Assembly: GCF_000718005.1 (NCBI RefSeq)
Contig: NZ_JODV01000001.1
Strand: one strand, 5' to 3'
DNA from: Actinoalloteichus_B caeruleus
Lineage (GTDB): Bacteria; Actinomycetota; Actinomycetes; Mycobacteriales; Pseudonocardiaceae
Length of the DNA stretch: 64,000 bases
Shown: positions 15,987 to 24,686 of the stretch, piece after piece
Layout: each line of letters begins with the position of its first letter
Position numbering within the stretch: the stretch's first letter is position 1
Notes under the pieces: model-generated
What the model was told of the DNA's origin: nothing
What the model saw: the letters and a program-made list of their open reading frames with translations, nothing else
Database searches by the model: none
Translations under genes and position numbers: made by a program

Positions 15987-16589
15987 TCAGGAACCGGCGA
16001 CGGGGGTGGTGGTCGGCAGCCAGCCGGGCCGACTCCCCTCGAAAGTGTCGATCGTGCCGACCTCGCGCAGGGTCAGCGCGATGTCGTCGAGACCTTCCAG
16101 CAGCCGCCACCTCGTGTAGTCGTCGATGGTGAACGGCAGCACGAGTTCCCCGGCGGTGACGGTCCGCTCCCGCAGGTCCACGGTCACCTCCGTCCCCGGC
16201 TCCTGCTCCAGCAGCTTCCAGAGCAGTTCCACGTCCGACTGGGCGCACTGGGCCGCCAGCAGGCCCTGCTTTCCGGCGTTGCCCCGGAAGATGTCGGCGA
16301 AACGGCTGGAGATGACGACCCGGAACCCGTAGTCACCCAGCGCCCAGACGGCGTGCTCCCGGGAGGAACCCGTGCCGAAGTCGGGGCCCGCCACGAGGAC
16401 GCTCCCGGCGGAGAACCTCGGGTCGTTGAGGACGAACCCCTCGTCGGACCGCCAGGCGGCGAAGAGGCCGTCAGCGAATCCGGTGCGGGTCACCCGCTTC
16501 AGGTAGACGGCGGGGATGATCTGGTCGGTGTCGACGTTGGAACGGCGCAGCGGCACGCCGACCCCGGTGTGCGTGGTGAATGCTTCCAT
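15987..16589 (-). CDS. leuD: 3-isopropylmalate dehydratase small subunit
   Basis: 200 residues; with LeuC it isomerises 2-isopropylmalate, and also citramalate in the CimA pathway. PLRRSNVDTDQIIPAVYLKR near the N terminus, GPDFGTGSSREHAVWAL in the middle (substrate-binding GTGSSREH) and SSRFADIFRGNAGKQGLL are diagnostic swivelling-domain motifs. ATG at 16589 is preceded by AGGAGAGGTG. It begins 36 bp after the leuC stop, so both are one transcript and form one heterodimer. Confidence 0.97.
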   Translation of the reverse strand: MEAFTTHTGVGVPLRRSNVDTDQIIPAVYLKRVTRTGFADGLFAAWRSDEGFVLNDPRFSAGSVLVAGPDFGTGSSREHAVWALGDYGFRVVISSRFADIFRGNAGKQGLLAAQCAQSDVELLWKLLEQEPGTEVTVDLRERTVTAGELVLPFTIDDYTRWRLLEGLDDIALTLREVGTIDTFEGSRPGWLPTTTPVAGS

Positions 16590-16625
16590 GTTCGGTCACC
16601 TCTCCTGGGAAGTGGTCGGGTGCGC

Positions 16626-18053
<1,428 letters not shown>

Positions 18054-18093
18054 TGCTCCTCCCAGCACGAGATGTCGACGTGGTGATCCCAAC

Positions 18094-18126
18094 ATCTGGA
18101 CATCCCAGATAACGAGATATTAGTAT
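18094..18126 (+). promoter_or_regulatory. ndgR promoter overlapped by an inverted-repeat operator
   Basis: TGGACA (18097-18102), an 18-bp spacer and TAGTAT (18121-18126) form a promoter whose start point falls on the GTG of the IclR gene. An inverted repeat ATCTGG-5-CCAGAT (18094-18110) covers the -35. A regulator bound here could repress its own gene and reach the divergent leuCD promoter within the 79-bp gap. Confidence 0.55.
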
Positions 18127-18132
18127 CGGGAC

Positions 18133-18834
18133 GTGGGACAGCATAGCGGCATCGGCGTGCTTGACAAGGCGGTGGCCGTCCTGAGGGCGGTCGCCCAGGA
18201 TCCGTGCGGGCTCGCGGAACTCTGCACCAGGACGGGCCTGCCCAGGGCCACCGCGCACCGCCTGGCGGTGGGCCTGGAGGTGCACCGCCTCCTCCGGCGG
18301 GGAGCGGACGGCCGCTGGCGGCCGGGAGCGGCGCTCACGGAACTGGCCGGGGCGACCAGCGACCCGCTCATCGAGGCCTCCGCCACGGTACTTCCCAGGC
18401 TTCGGGACATCACCGGCGAGAGCGTGCAGTTGTACCGGCGCGACGGGATGCAGCGGATCTGCATCGCGACCGCCGAACCGCCCAGCGGGCTCCGCGACAC
18501 CGTTCCGGTCGGCAGCCGGCTACCGATGACCGCCGGCTCGGGAGCGAAGGTCCTGGCGGCGTGGTCCGACCCCGGAACCCAGCGGGCCATCCTCGTCGAC
18601 GCGGTCTTCGGCGAGCGCACGCTCCTGGAGGTGAGACGTCGCGGGTGGGCCCAGAGCATCGCCGAACGCGAGGCGGGGGTGGCGAGCGTCTCCGCTCCCG
18701 TCCGGGACGCCAACGGCGTGGTGACCGCGGCCATCTCGGTGTCCGGCCCGGTGGAACGGATCGGGCGCAAACCCGGCGCACGGTGGGCCGCCGACCTCCT
18801 CGGGGCGGCCGAGGCCCTGCACGTGAAGCTTTGA
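18133..18834 (+). CDS. ndgR: IclR-family regulator of amino acid genes (NdgR/LtbR type)
   Basis: 233 residues. An N-terminal winged helix (GVLDKAVAVLRAV, LAELCTRTGLPRATAHRLAVGL) is followed by the IclR effector domain (LPRLRDITGESVQLYRRDGM, LPMTAGSGAKVLAAW, GVASVSAPVRDANGVVTAAISVSGP). Orthologues divergent from leuCD (Rv2989, Streptomyces NdgR/AreB, Corynebacterium LtbR) control leucine genes and respond to branched-chain metabolites. GTG at 18133 is six bases after a TAGTAT -10 box with no ribosome site between, so the mRNA is probably leaderless. Confidence 0.93.
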   Translation: MGQHSGIGVLDKAVAVLRAVAQDPCGLAELCTRTGLPRATAHRLAVGLEVHRLLRRGADGRWRPGAALTELAGATSDPLIEASATVLPRLRDITGESVQLYRRDGMQRICIATAEPPSGLRDTVPVGSRLPMTAGSGAKVLAAWSDPGTQRAILVDAVFGERTLLEVRRRGWAQSIAEREAGVASVSAPVRDANGVVTAAISVSGPVERIGRKPGARWAADLLGAAEALHVKL

Positions 18835-18916
18835 GGCGACCGGGTAAGGGCGCGGACGAGGTCCCGGTTGCGCGCAGGGCGGACGCCGGAGACCGGCGGG
18901 ACCTCCCCGAACGGCG

Positions 18917-18949
18917 AAAAACCCGGGGCTCCGTCACGGAGTCCCGGGT
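18917..18949 (-). terminator. Intrinsic terminator after tRNA-Glu copy 1
   Basis: On the minus strand a 13-bp stem (ACCCGGGACTCCG with its partner, one G-U pair) closes a three-base loop and is followed by TTTTT. It starts 12 bp beyond the tRNA 3' end. The downstream copy of the tRNA has a hairpin of the same build. Confidence 0.85.
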
Positions 18950-18960
18950 CCTTCGTCCTG

Positions 18961-19033
18961 TAGCCCCGACGGGATTTGAACCCGCGCTACCGCCTTGAGA
19001 GGGCGGCGTCCTAGGCCGCTAGACGACGGGGCC
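18961..19033 (-). tRNA. tRNA-Glu (CTC), copy 1
   Basis: 73 nt, complete cloverleaf: acceptor GGCCCCG pairing with CGGGGCT, D arm with TAGCGGCCTAGGAC, anticodon stem CCGCC/GGCGG closing loop CTCTCAA (anticodon CTC), and T arm GCGGGTTCAAATCCCGT. CCA is not encoded. Identical to the copy at 19480-19552. Confidence 0.95.
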
Positions 19034-19437
19034 TCGAACCAGGTGGAAGCCTAACAGAGCGGTTCCTCCGCCCCACACCGGCCCCCTCGGCTCGCCGCGA
19101 CCGGGGAAGGGGCGCGGGGACCGGTCCGGATCGGGAGTGGTCCTCGCACGGGGATCACCAGCTCGGCAGCGCGGGCCGGGGTACGTCCGGCGGGCCAACG
19201 GTGCGGCGGGGGAGGTCGACCAGTGAGCCGGTCCGCCCACGGTCCGGCCGGAGCCCCGCACCCGCGCGACGAGTGGCGGACCACACCCGCGAGAGCGGGG
19301 AACGGGTGAGGGCGTTCGGCCGCACGACGCCGTCGCGGGCCGTCACGTCCTCTCCTGGCGAGCCGATCGACGAATAGCGATCGGGAAATCGTCGTACCGG
19401 CGGCGTGCGTCGCGCGGCGAAGCGGAGGGGAACGACG
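19034..19437. other. Spacer between the two tRNA-Glu copies
   Basis: About 400 bp without a plausible gene; coding-like frames here are Pro/Arg-biased only. It probably contains the promoter of tRNA copy 1 and remnants of the duplication. Confidence 0.5.
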
Positions 19438-19471
19438 AAAAACCGGGGATTCCGAAAACGGAATCCCCGGT
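19438..19471 (-). terminator. Intrinsic terminator after tRNA-Glu copy 2
   Basis: Perfect 13-bp stem (ACCGGGGATTCCG and its complement) with a four-base loop, followed on the minus strand by TTTTT. Ends the transcript carrying tRNA-Gln and the second tRNA-Glu. Confidence 0.88.
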
Positions 19472-19479
19472 CATCACCG

Positions 19480-19552
19480 TAGCCCCGACGGGATTTGAAC
19501 CCGCGCTACCGCCTTGAGAGGGCGGCGTCCTAGGCCGCTAGACGACGGGGCC
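19480..19552 (-). tRNA. tRNA-Glu (CTC), copy 2
   Basis: Same 73 nt as copy 1, with anticodon loop CTCTCAA. It lies 46 bp downstream of tRNA-Gln on the same strand and before its own terminator, so the two tRNAs are probably processed from one transcript. Confidence 0.95.
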
Positions 19553-19598
19553 GTAGAACCGAGAGCGATCCACACGGTATCGCGTGGAACTCTCTCCG

Positions 19599-19670
19599 CT
19601 GGGGTACCAGGACTCGAACCTAGACTAACAGGGCCAGAACCTGTCGTGCTGCCGATTACACCATACCCCA
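19599..19670 (-). tRNA. tRNA-Gln (CTG)
   Basis: 72 nt: acceptor TGGGGTA/TACCCCA, D arm with TGTAATCGGCAGCAC, anticodon stem ACAGG/CCTGT with loop TTCTGGC (anticodon CTG), T arm CTAGGTTCGAGTCCTGG. In organisms with GatCAB and no GlnRS this tRNA is first charged with Glu and then amidated; both gltX and gatCAB are in this window. Confidence 0.95.
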
Positions 19671-19709
19671 TTGCCCGGAGGACAATTGCTTCGAACTCCG
19701 GCCTGCCTC

Positions 19710-19715
19710 AGCATA
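19710..19715 (-). promoter_or_regulatory. -10 element of the tRNA-Gln/Glu transcript
   Basis: TATGCT on the minus strand, 40 bp upstream of the tRNA-Gln 5' end, within a locally A/T-rich stretch (CGAACGTTTTGG). No good -35 is recognisable. Confidence 0.4.
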
Positions 19716-19849
19716 CCAAAACGTTCGGAGCTTCTTCCGGTCAGACTCTCTCGACTCTCACCGGGGGACTCGCCCTGCCGTTGGTGAAGATATTAGACCA
19801 CCCGCCAGAGCGAACGAGAACCGGGTCCCCCCAAGCGGGGAAGGTGCCG

Positions 19850-20581
19850 TCAGGAGGCCGGGGTTTCGAGCCGAAACAGCAGGTCGGGCAGCTCGGCCAA
19901 CCCGGAGATCACCGAGATGCCCGACGGCACCGGGTCGCCCAGGGAACGCCGGTCCAGCCACACCCCGTGCAGACCGGCGTCGCGCGCGCCGAGGGCGTCG
20001 AGCGTCACCTTGTCCCCGACGTGCACCGCCTCCTCCGGTCGGACCCCGAGCTCGGCGCAGGCGGTGTGGAAGATGAGGGGGTCGGGCTTGGCCACTCCCA
20101 GCTCACCGGAGATCACCAGGCGGTCGAAGGCGTCGCCGAGACCCACCGCCGCGAGTTTGCGGCGCTGGTACGCCCCAGCGGCGTTGGTGATGGCGGCCAC
20201 CCGCAGACCCGCGCTCCGCAACCAGCGCAGGCAGGGCACCGCGTCGTCGAAGAGGGTCCAGGTGCGTTCCGTGGCGGTGAGGCGCCGCTGCTCCCATGCC
20301 GCGGCCTCCTCCTCGTCGACCTGGCGCCCCAGGTCGGTCAGGAAGGCGCGGGTGCGCTGACGGCGCATCGTGTCGAAGTCCACCTCGCCGGCGGCGTACC
20401 TGGCGTGGTGCCGTTCCGAGGTTCGTTGCCACATGGGCCAGGACTGGTCGTCGCCCAGCAGTTCGACCAGACCGGTCCGCGCGGACGTGCAGTAGTCGAC
20501 CAGGGTGTCATCGATGTCGAGGCAGACCGCCCGAACGCGGTGCAGCCGAGTGCCCGAGGAAGTCGCAAGCGCGGATGTCAC
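19850..20581 (-). CDS. HAD-superfamily hydrolase
   Basis: 243 residues of the haloacid dehalogenase fold. Motif I is VCLDIDDTLVDY (nucleophile Asp, then acid-base Asp), motif II AAITNAAG, motif III the lysine in GELGVAKPDPLIF, and motif IV VHVGDKVTLDALGARDAG. A helical cap of about 80 residues lies between motifs I and II, typical of phosphoglycolate phosphatase-like or YjjG-type nucleotidases. Substrate unknown. GTG at 20581 stands six bases after a TAGTCT -10 box, so the transcript is likely leaderless. Confidence 0.88.
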   Translation of the reverse strand: MTSALATSSGTRLHRVRAVCLDIDDTLVDYCTSARTGLVELLGDDQSWPMWQRTSERHHARYAAGEVDFDTMRRQRTRAFLTDLGRQVDEEEAAAWEQRRLTATERTWTLFDDAVPCLRWLRSAGLRVAAITNAAGAYQRRKLAAVGLGDAFDRLVISGELGVAKPDPLIFHTACAELGVRPEEAVHVGDKVTLDALGARDAGLHGVWLDRRSLGDPVPSGISVISGLAELPDLLFRLETPAS

Positions 20582-20669
20582 CCCGTGAGACTAGGTACTG
20601 GCGCAGCGTGCGAATGCCCCCCAGCGGAGTGATTTGGCCGCGACCTGCATCGATCCAGGGAATCACCGC

Positions 20670-20697
20670 CCGTGACCGGCCTTCCGGCCGGTCACGG
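20670..20697 (-). terminator. GC-rich hairpin after gltX
   Basis: Perfect 12-bp arms (CCGTGACCGGCC and complement) with a four-base TTCC loop, beginning six bases beyond the gltX stop. No T tract follows; such U-less hairpins have been described as terminators in mycobacteria. Confidence 0.6.
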
Positions 20698-20703
20698 GGT
20701 GGT

Positions 20704-22347
20704 TCACGCGGCGAGGGCGCGGACCCGCCGCAACACCTCGTCCGACCCGAGCGCACGGGCCACCGAGGCCAGGTCCGGGCTCCTGGTGGACCCGGTCAGC
20801 GCGACCCGCACCAGCTGGGAGGCTTCCCTGATCGAGCCGGGGTAGGCGTCCGGGTCCTTCTTGAACTCCTTGGCGTTCCTCGCGAAGCCGTGCCGGGCGG
20901 CCAGCTCCCTGATCTGCCCGAACCACTCCTGGGGATCCTCAAGGGGCTGGTACCCGTCCGCGAAGTCGGCCGCCAGCGTGCGCACCAGTTCGGGGTCGAG
21001 GCCGCCGAGGCGCTCGTCGGCCGGGTCGTCCACCACCGCGAACAGCTGGGGGAAGAAGAAGCCGTACACGGGGCGGAAGTCCGACCACTTGCGGAGGTCC
21101 TTGCGCGGGTTCTCCACGCCGTCCCGCTCGACGGAGAGCGCCCGCAGCGCGAGGTCCCGGTCAGCGTCGAGCACCGCGACCAGGTCGGGGTCGTGGGTGG
21201 CGGCCCACGCCGACACCGCCTCGACGATGGTCTCGCCGGACAACGTCGCGATGTGGTCCGCGCTGATGTCCTCCAGTTTGACGAGGTCCACCAGCGGGCC
21301 GGCGACCCCGCACTCGGCCAGCCTGATGGGCTCGGCCAGCGCCTGCTCCAGCGGCAGCTCCGCGAGGCGCCCGTTGGCGAGTCCGCGCAGGTAGTAGCGG
21401 ACCGCTTCGGACGGGTACCCGGCCTCGACGTAGAAGTCGACAGACGCCTCCGGGTCCTTGCGCTTGGACAGCTTCCGCCTGCTCCCCCCCTGCTGCTTCA
21501 TCAGGGGAGCGATGTGGGCGTACTCGACCTGGTCGAAACCGAGGGCCTCGAAGAGCTGGAGGTGCAGTGGCACCGAGGAGATCCACTCCTCGCCGCGGAT
21601 GACGAGGTTGACCCGCATCAGGTGGTCGTCCACCGCGTGCGCGAAGTGGTAGGTCGGCAGCCGGAGGGGCTGGTCCGAGGACTTGAGGATGACCGCGTCG
21701 TTCCTGTTGGCCTCGTGTTCGAGCTCACCGCGGATGGCGTCGGTGTAGTGGACCCGGTCCTGGGGGCCGGCCTCGGCGCGGAACCGCACCACGTACGGCT
21801 CACCGGCGTCGAGCTTGGCCTGGACCTCGGCCGGGTCGGCGTCCCGCCAGATCGCCCACCGCCCGTAGTACCCGGTGGGGAGCTTCGCCGCCTGCTGGGC
21901 CGAGGTGATCTCGGCGAGTTCGTCCTTCGTGGCGAAGCACGGGTAGGCGCGGCCCCGGCGGAGCATCTCCCGCACGTAGGTGAGGTAGATCTCCGAGCGC
22001 TGGGACTGGTGGTAGGGGCCGTAGGCGCCCGAGTCACCGGCCTCGTCGGGCTGGATGGCGAAGTACTCGAAGGCGCGGTCGAACTGCTCGACCGCCCCGG
22101 CGACCTCCCGGGACTGGTCGGTGTCCTCCACCCGCACCAGGTAGGTCCCCCCGCTGTGCTGGGCGACGTCACTGTCGATGATGCCGACGTACACGCCGCC
22201 GATGTGCATGAAACCCGTGGGCGAGGGACCGATCCGGGTGACCTTGGCCCCCTCCGGGAGGGCACGGGGCGGGTAGCGCCGCTCCCAGTGCTCCGGCTCG
22301 GGCAGATCGGACGGGAACAACGCGTCGACGGTGGCTCGATCGAGCAT
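20704..22347 (-). CDS. gltX: Glutamate--tRNA ligase, long divergent form
   Basis: 547 residues of class I. The HIGH-type motif is GPSPTGFMHIGGVYVG and the KMSKS-type motif is SRRKLSKRKDPEAS; VRVEDTDQSREVAGA and LVIRGEEWISSVPLHLQL are also class-typical, and the C terminus is an anticodon-binding helical region. Mycobacterial GltX is about 490 residues and reads [20 protein letters not shown] at the first motif, so this enzyme is from another subfamily although it sits in the syntenic gltX slot. With GatCAB present it is expected to charge tRNA-Gln as well as tRNA-Glu. ATG at 22347 has GGAGAT upstream. Confidence 0.93.
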   Translation of the reverse strand: MLDRATVDALFPSDLPEPEHWERRYPPRALPEGAKVTRIGPSPTGFMHIGGVYVGIIDSDVAQHSGGTYLVRVEDTDQSREVAGAVEQFDRAFEYFAIQPDEAGDSGAYGPYHQSQRSEIYLTYVREMLRRGRAYPCFATKDELAEITSAQQAAKLPTGYYGRWAIWRDADPAEVQAKLDAGEPYVVRFRAEAGPQDRVHYTDAIRGELEHEANRNDAVILKSSDQPLRLPTYHFAHAVDDHLMRVNLVIRGEEWISSVPLHLQLFEALGFDQVEYAHIAPLMKQQGGSRRKLSKRKDPEASVDFYVEAGYPSEAVRYYLRGLANGRLAELPLEQALAEPIRLAECGVAGPLVDLVKLEDISADHIATLSGETIVEAVSAWAATHDPDLVAVLDADRDLALRALSVERDGVENPRKDLRKWSDFRPVYGFFFPQLFAVVDDPADERLGGLDPELVRTLAADFADGYQPLEDPQEWFGQIRELAARHGFARNAKEFKKDPDAYPGSIREASQLVRVALTGSTRSPDLASVARALGSDEVLRRVRALAA

Positions 22348-22556
22348 CAGCGGAGATCTCCAACACACACCTGCGGAACGGACACGTGAGGCTATCAACT
22401 CCGCTGGTGGGACGGGCGGACGCTCGCGCGGTCCCGCCCCGCGACCCCGCCCCGACCGGTGGGATGGGCTGGCTACCCATCCGACGATGAATTGACGGTC
22501 CTCGCGACCGCTCAGGACACTGGTAGGTCCGAGGGGCGGCGGAGGCGGGGGGCCGG

Positions 22557-23876
22557 ATGCGGACCACGGACTGCGTGGTGATCGGCGGCGGGCCGGCGGG
22601 GATGGTGCTCGGGCTGCTCCTGGCCCGGGCGGGCGTGGAGGTCACCGTCGTGGAGAAGCACGGCGACTTCCTCCGCGACTTCCGGGGCGACACCGTGCAC
22701 GCCTCGACCCTCCGGCTGCTGGACGAACTCGGTCTCGGACCCGCGTTCGAGGCGGTGCCCCACCGGTTGGTCGAACGCTTCCAGCTCCTGACCGACTCGG
22801 GTCCCGTCGTGCTGGCGGACCTGCGCCGGCTGCCGGGGCCGCACAAGCACATCGCCTTCGTGCCGCAGTGGGACTTCCTCGACATGCTGGCCGCCTCGGC
22901 CTCTCGGGAGCCCACGTTCGAGCTGCGGATGAGCACCGAGGCCGTCGGCCTGGTCCGACGGGGCCGGCAGGTCACCGGAGTGCGGGTGCGGGAGGCGGAC
23001 GGTCGGGTGCGGGAGATCGCGGCCCGGCTCGTGGTGGGCTGCGACGGGCGGGACTCCCGCCTCCGCGAGCAGGCCGGCCTCCGGGCCCGTTCCTTCGGTG
23101 TCCCCCTCGACGTGCTGTGGTTCCGGCTCCCCCGACGACCCGGCGACGTCGAGGGAGCGACCGGTCGGTTCGGGCGGGGCCGCGCGATGGTCCTGATCGA
23201 CCGGGGCGACTACTTCCAGTGCGCGTTCCTCATCCGCAAGGGCGAGCACGACCGCGTCCTCGCGGAGGGGCTGCCGGCCTTCCGAGGACGGGTGAGCGAT
23301 CTGCTGCCCTGGCTCGGCGACCGGATGGACTCGCTGACGTCGCTGGAGGAGGTGCGGCTGTTGTCGGTCCGCCTGGACCGGCTGCGCACCTGGGAGGCGC
23401 CCGGCGTGCTCTTCATCGGGGACGCGGCGCACGCCATGTCGCCGGTGGGCGGGGTCGGCATCAACCTCGCAGTCCAGGACGCGGTGGCCGCCGCGCGGTA
23501 CCTGGCCGCCCCCCTGCTGACCGGGCGGCCGCGCACCGCCGACCTCCGCAGGGTCCGACGCCGTCGGTGGTTGCCCACGGCGGTGACCCAGGGCATGCAA
23601 CGGGCGCTGCACGCCGGGTTCCTCCAGGACGCGCTGGACAGCGACCCCCGCGCCCCCTCGACACCCCCGCCGCTCCTGGTGAGGGCGCTCCGCCGGTTCC
23701 CCCTGTTGCGGGCCGTCCCCGCCTACCTGGTGGCCGTCGGCCTCGTGCCGGAACACGCGCCACCGTTCGCCCGCAGATCACCCGCGCGGCGGGACGGGGC
23801 GGTGGACCGAACGGCCACCAGACCCGTCAACGGGAGACGACCGGGTTGGTCAGTGTTCCGATTCCCTCGACGGTGA
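22557..23876 (+). CDS. FAD-dependent monooxygenase-like oxidoreductase
   Basis: 439 residues of the PHBH/FAD_binding_3 family. GGGPAGMVLGLLLARAGVEV at residues 9-28 binds the ADP of FAD, the DG motif is LVVGCDGRDSRL, and the second FAD site is VLFIGDAAHAMSPVGGVGI. Such enzymes hydroxylate or oxidise aromatic or quinone-like substrates with NAD(P)H; the substrate is not evident and no pathway genes flank it. GGAGGCGGGG precedes ATG 22557. Its last 17 codons overlap the convergent FAH gene by 50 bp, and this C-terminal Arg/Pro-rich tail is probably dispensable. Confidence 0.88.
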   Translation: MRTTDCVVIGGGPAGMVLGLLLARAGVEVTVVEKHGDFLRDFRGDTVHASTLRLLDELGLGPAFEAVPHRLVERFQLLTDSGPVVLADLRRLPGPHKHIAFVPQWDFLDMLAASASREPTFELRMSTEAVGLVRRGRQVTGVRVREADGRVREIAARLVVGCDGRDSRLREQAGLRARSFGVPLDVLWFRLPRRPGDVEGATGRFGRGRAMVLIDRGDYFQCAFLIRKGEHDRVLAEGLPAFRGRVSDLLPWLGDRMDSLTSLEEVRLLSVRLDRLRTWEAPGVLFIGDAAHAMSPVGGVGINLAVQDAVAAARYLAAPLLTGRPRTADLRRVRRRRWLPTAVTQGMQRALHAGFLQDALDSDPRAPSTPPPLLVRALRRFPLLRAVPAYLVAVGLVPEHAPPFARRSPARRDGAVDRTATRPVNGRRPGWSVFRFPRR

Positions 23877-24606
23877 TCGACACCGACTGCCCATCTCGGA
23901 TCTGACCGACCCCGGCCGGCGTTCCGGTGAGGATCACGTCGCCCGGCAGCAGCGTCATCACGCGGGACACCCACTCGACGAGCGCCGGAACGTCGTGCAG
24001 CAGCTGCGAGGTGCGGCCGTCCTGGCGCAGCTCGCCGTCGAGCTCGGTCCGGACGGCGAGGTCGGAGGGGTCGATCTCCGTCTCGATCCACGGGCCCAGC
24101 GGGCAGAAGGTGTCGTGCCCCTTGCCCCGCGTCCACTGCCCGTCCGCCCGCTGCTGGTCCCGCGCGGTGACGTCGTTGGCCACGGTGTAGCCGAGGATGA
24201 CGTCCTTCGCCTTCGCTCGGGGGACGTCACGGCACGGCTGCCCGATGACGACGGCGAGCTCGCCCTCGAAGTCGACGTGCGTCGAGTCGGCTGGCAGCCG
24301 GATCGGCAGCGCGGGGCCGACGACGGAGGTGGACGGCTTGAGGAACATCACCGGGTCGGCCGGGGGCTCGCCCCCCATCTCCCTGGCGTGCTCGGCGTAG
24401 TTCTTCCCGATGCACACCACCTTGCTCGGCAGGATGGGCGCGAGCAGGCGAACGTCGGCGAGCGGCCACTGCCGGCCGGTGAAGTCGGGCGTGCCGAAGG
24501 GGTGCTCCCTGATCTCGGCCGCGACCTCGTCGCCTTCGTCGTTCCGCTGGATTGCGACGAAGGGAAACCCGGTCCCCTCGGGATGAGCGATCCGCCCCAA
24601 ACGCAC
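23827..24606 (-). CDS. Fumarylacetoacetate hydrolase-family protein
   Basis: 259 residues. The FAH core shows CIGKNYAEHAREMG, FLKPSTSVVGP, the metal-binding HVDFEGELAVVIG and GYTVANDVTARDQQ, and ends with PGDVILTGTPAGVG. Members cleave C-C bonds of acylpyruvates or decarboxylate oxaloacetate; the mycobacterial syntenologue is Rv2993c. GTG at 24606 is preceded by CAGGAGGACGACAC. It follows cimA on the same strand by 80 bp and may share its transcript. Confidence 0.92.
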   Translation of the reverse strand: MRLGRIAHPEGTGFPFVAIQRNDEGDEVAAEIREHPFGTPDFTGRQWPLADVRLLAPILPSKVVCIGKNYAEHAREMGGEPPADPVMFLKPSTSVVGPALPIRLPADSTHVDFEGELAVVIGQPCRDVPRAKAKDVILGYTVANDVTARDQQRADGQWTRGKGHDTFCPLGPWIETEIDPSDLAVRTELDGELRQDGRTSQLLHDVPALVEWVSRVMTLLPGDVILTGTPAGVGQIRDGQSVSITVEGIGTLTNPVVSR

Positions 24607-24686
24607 GTGTCGTCCTCCTGTTCCAAGTGCTGGCACGACCTGCACACCGTAGGACAGCGCGCCGGCGCCGCCCACGGCCGCCACGT

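Noticed and set aside
22557..23876. The FAD monooxygenase as part of a natural-product cluster
   Set aside because: No synthase, transporter or tailoring genes nearby; neighbours are gltX and an FAH-family gene.
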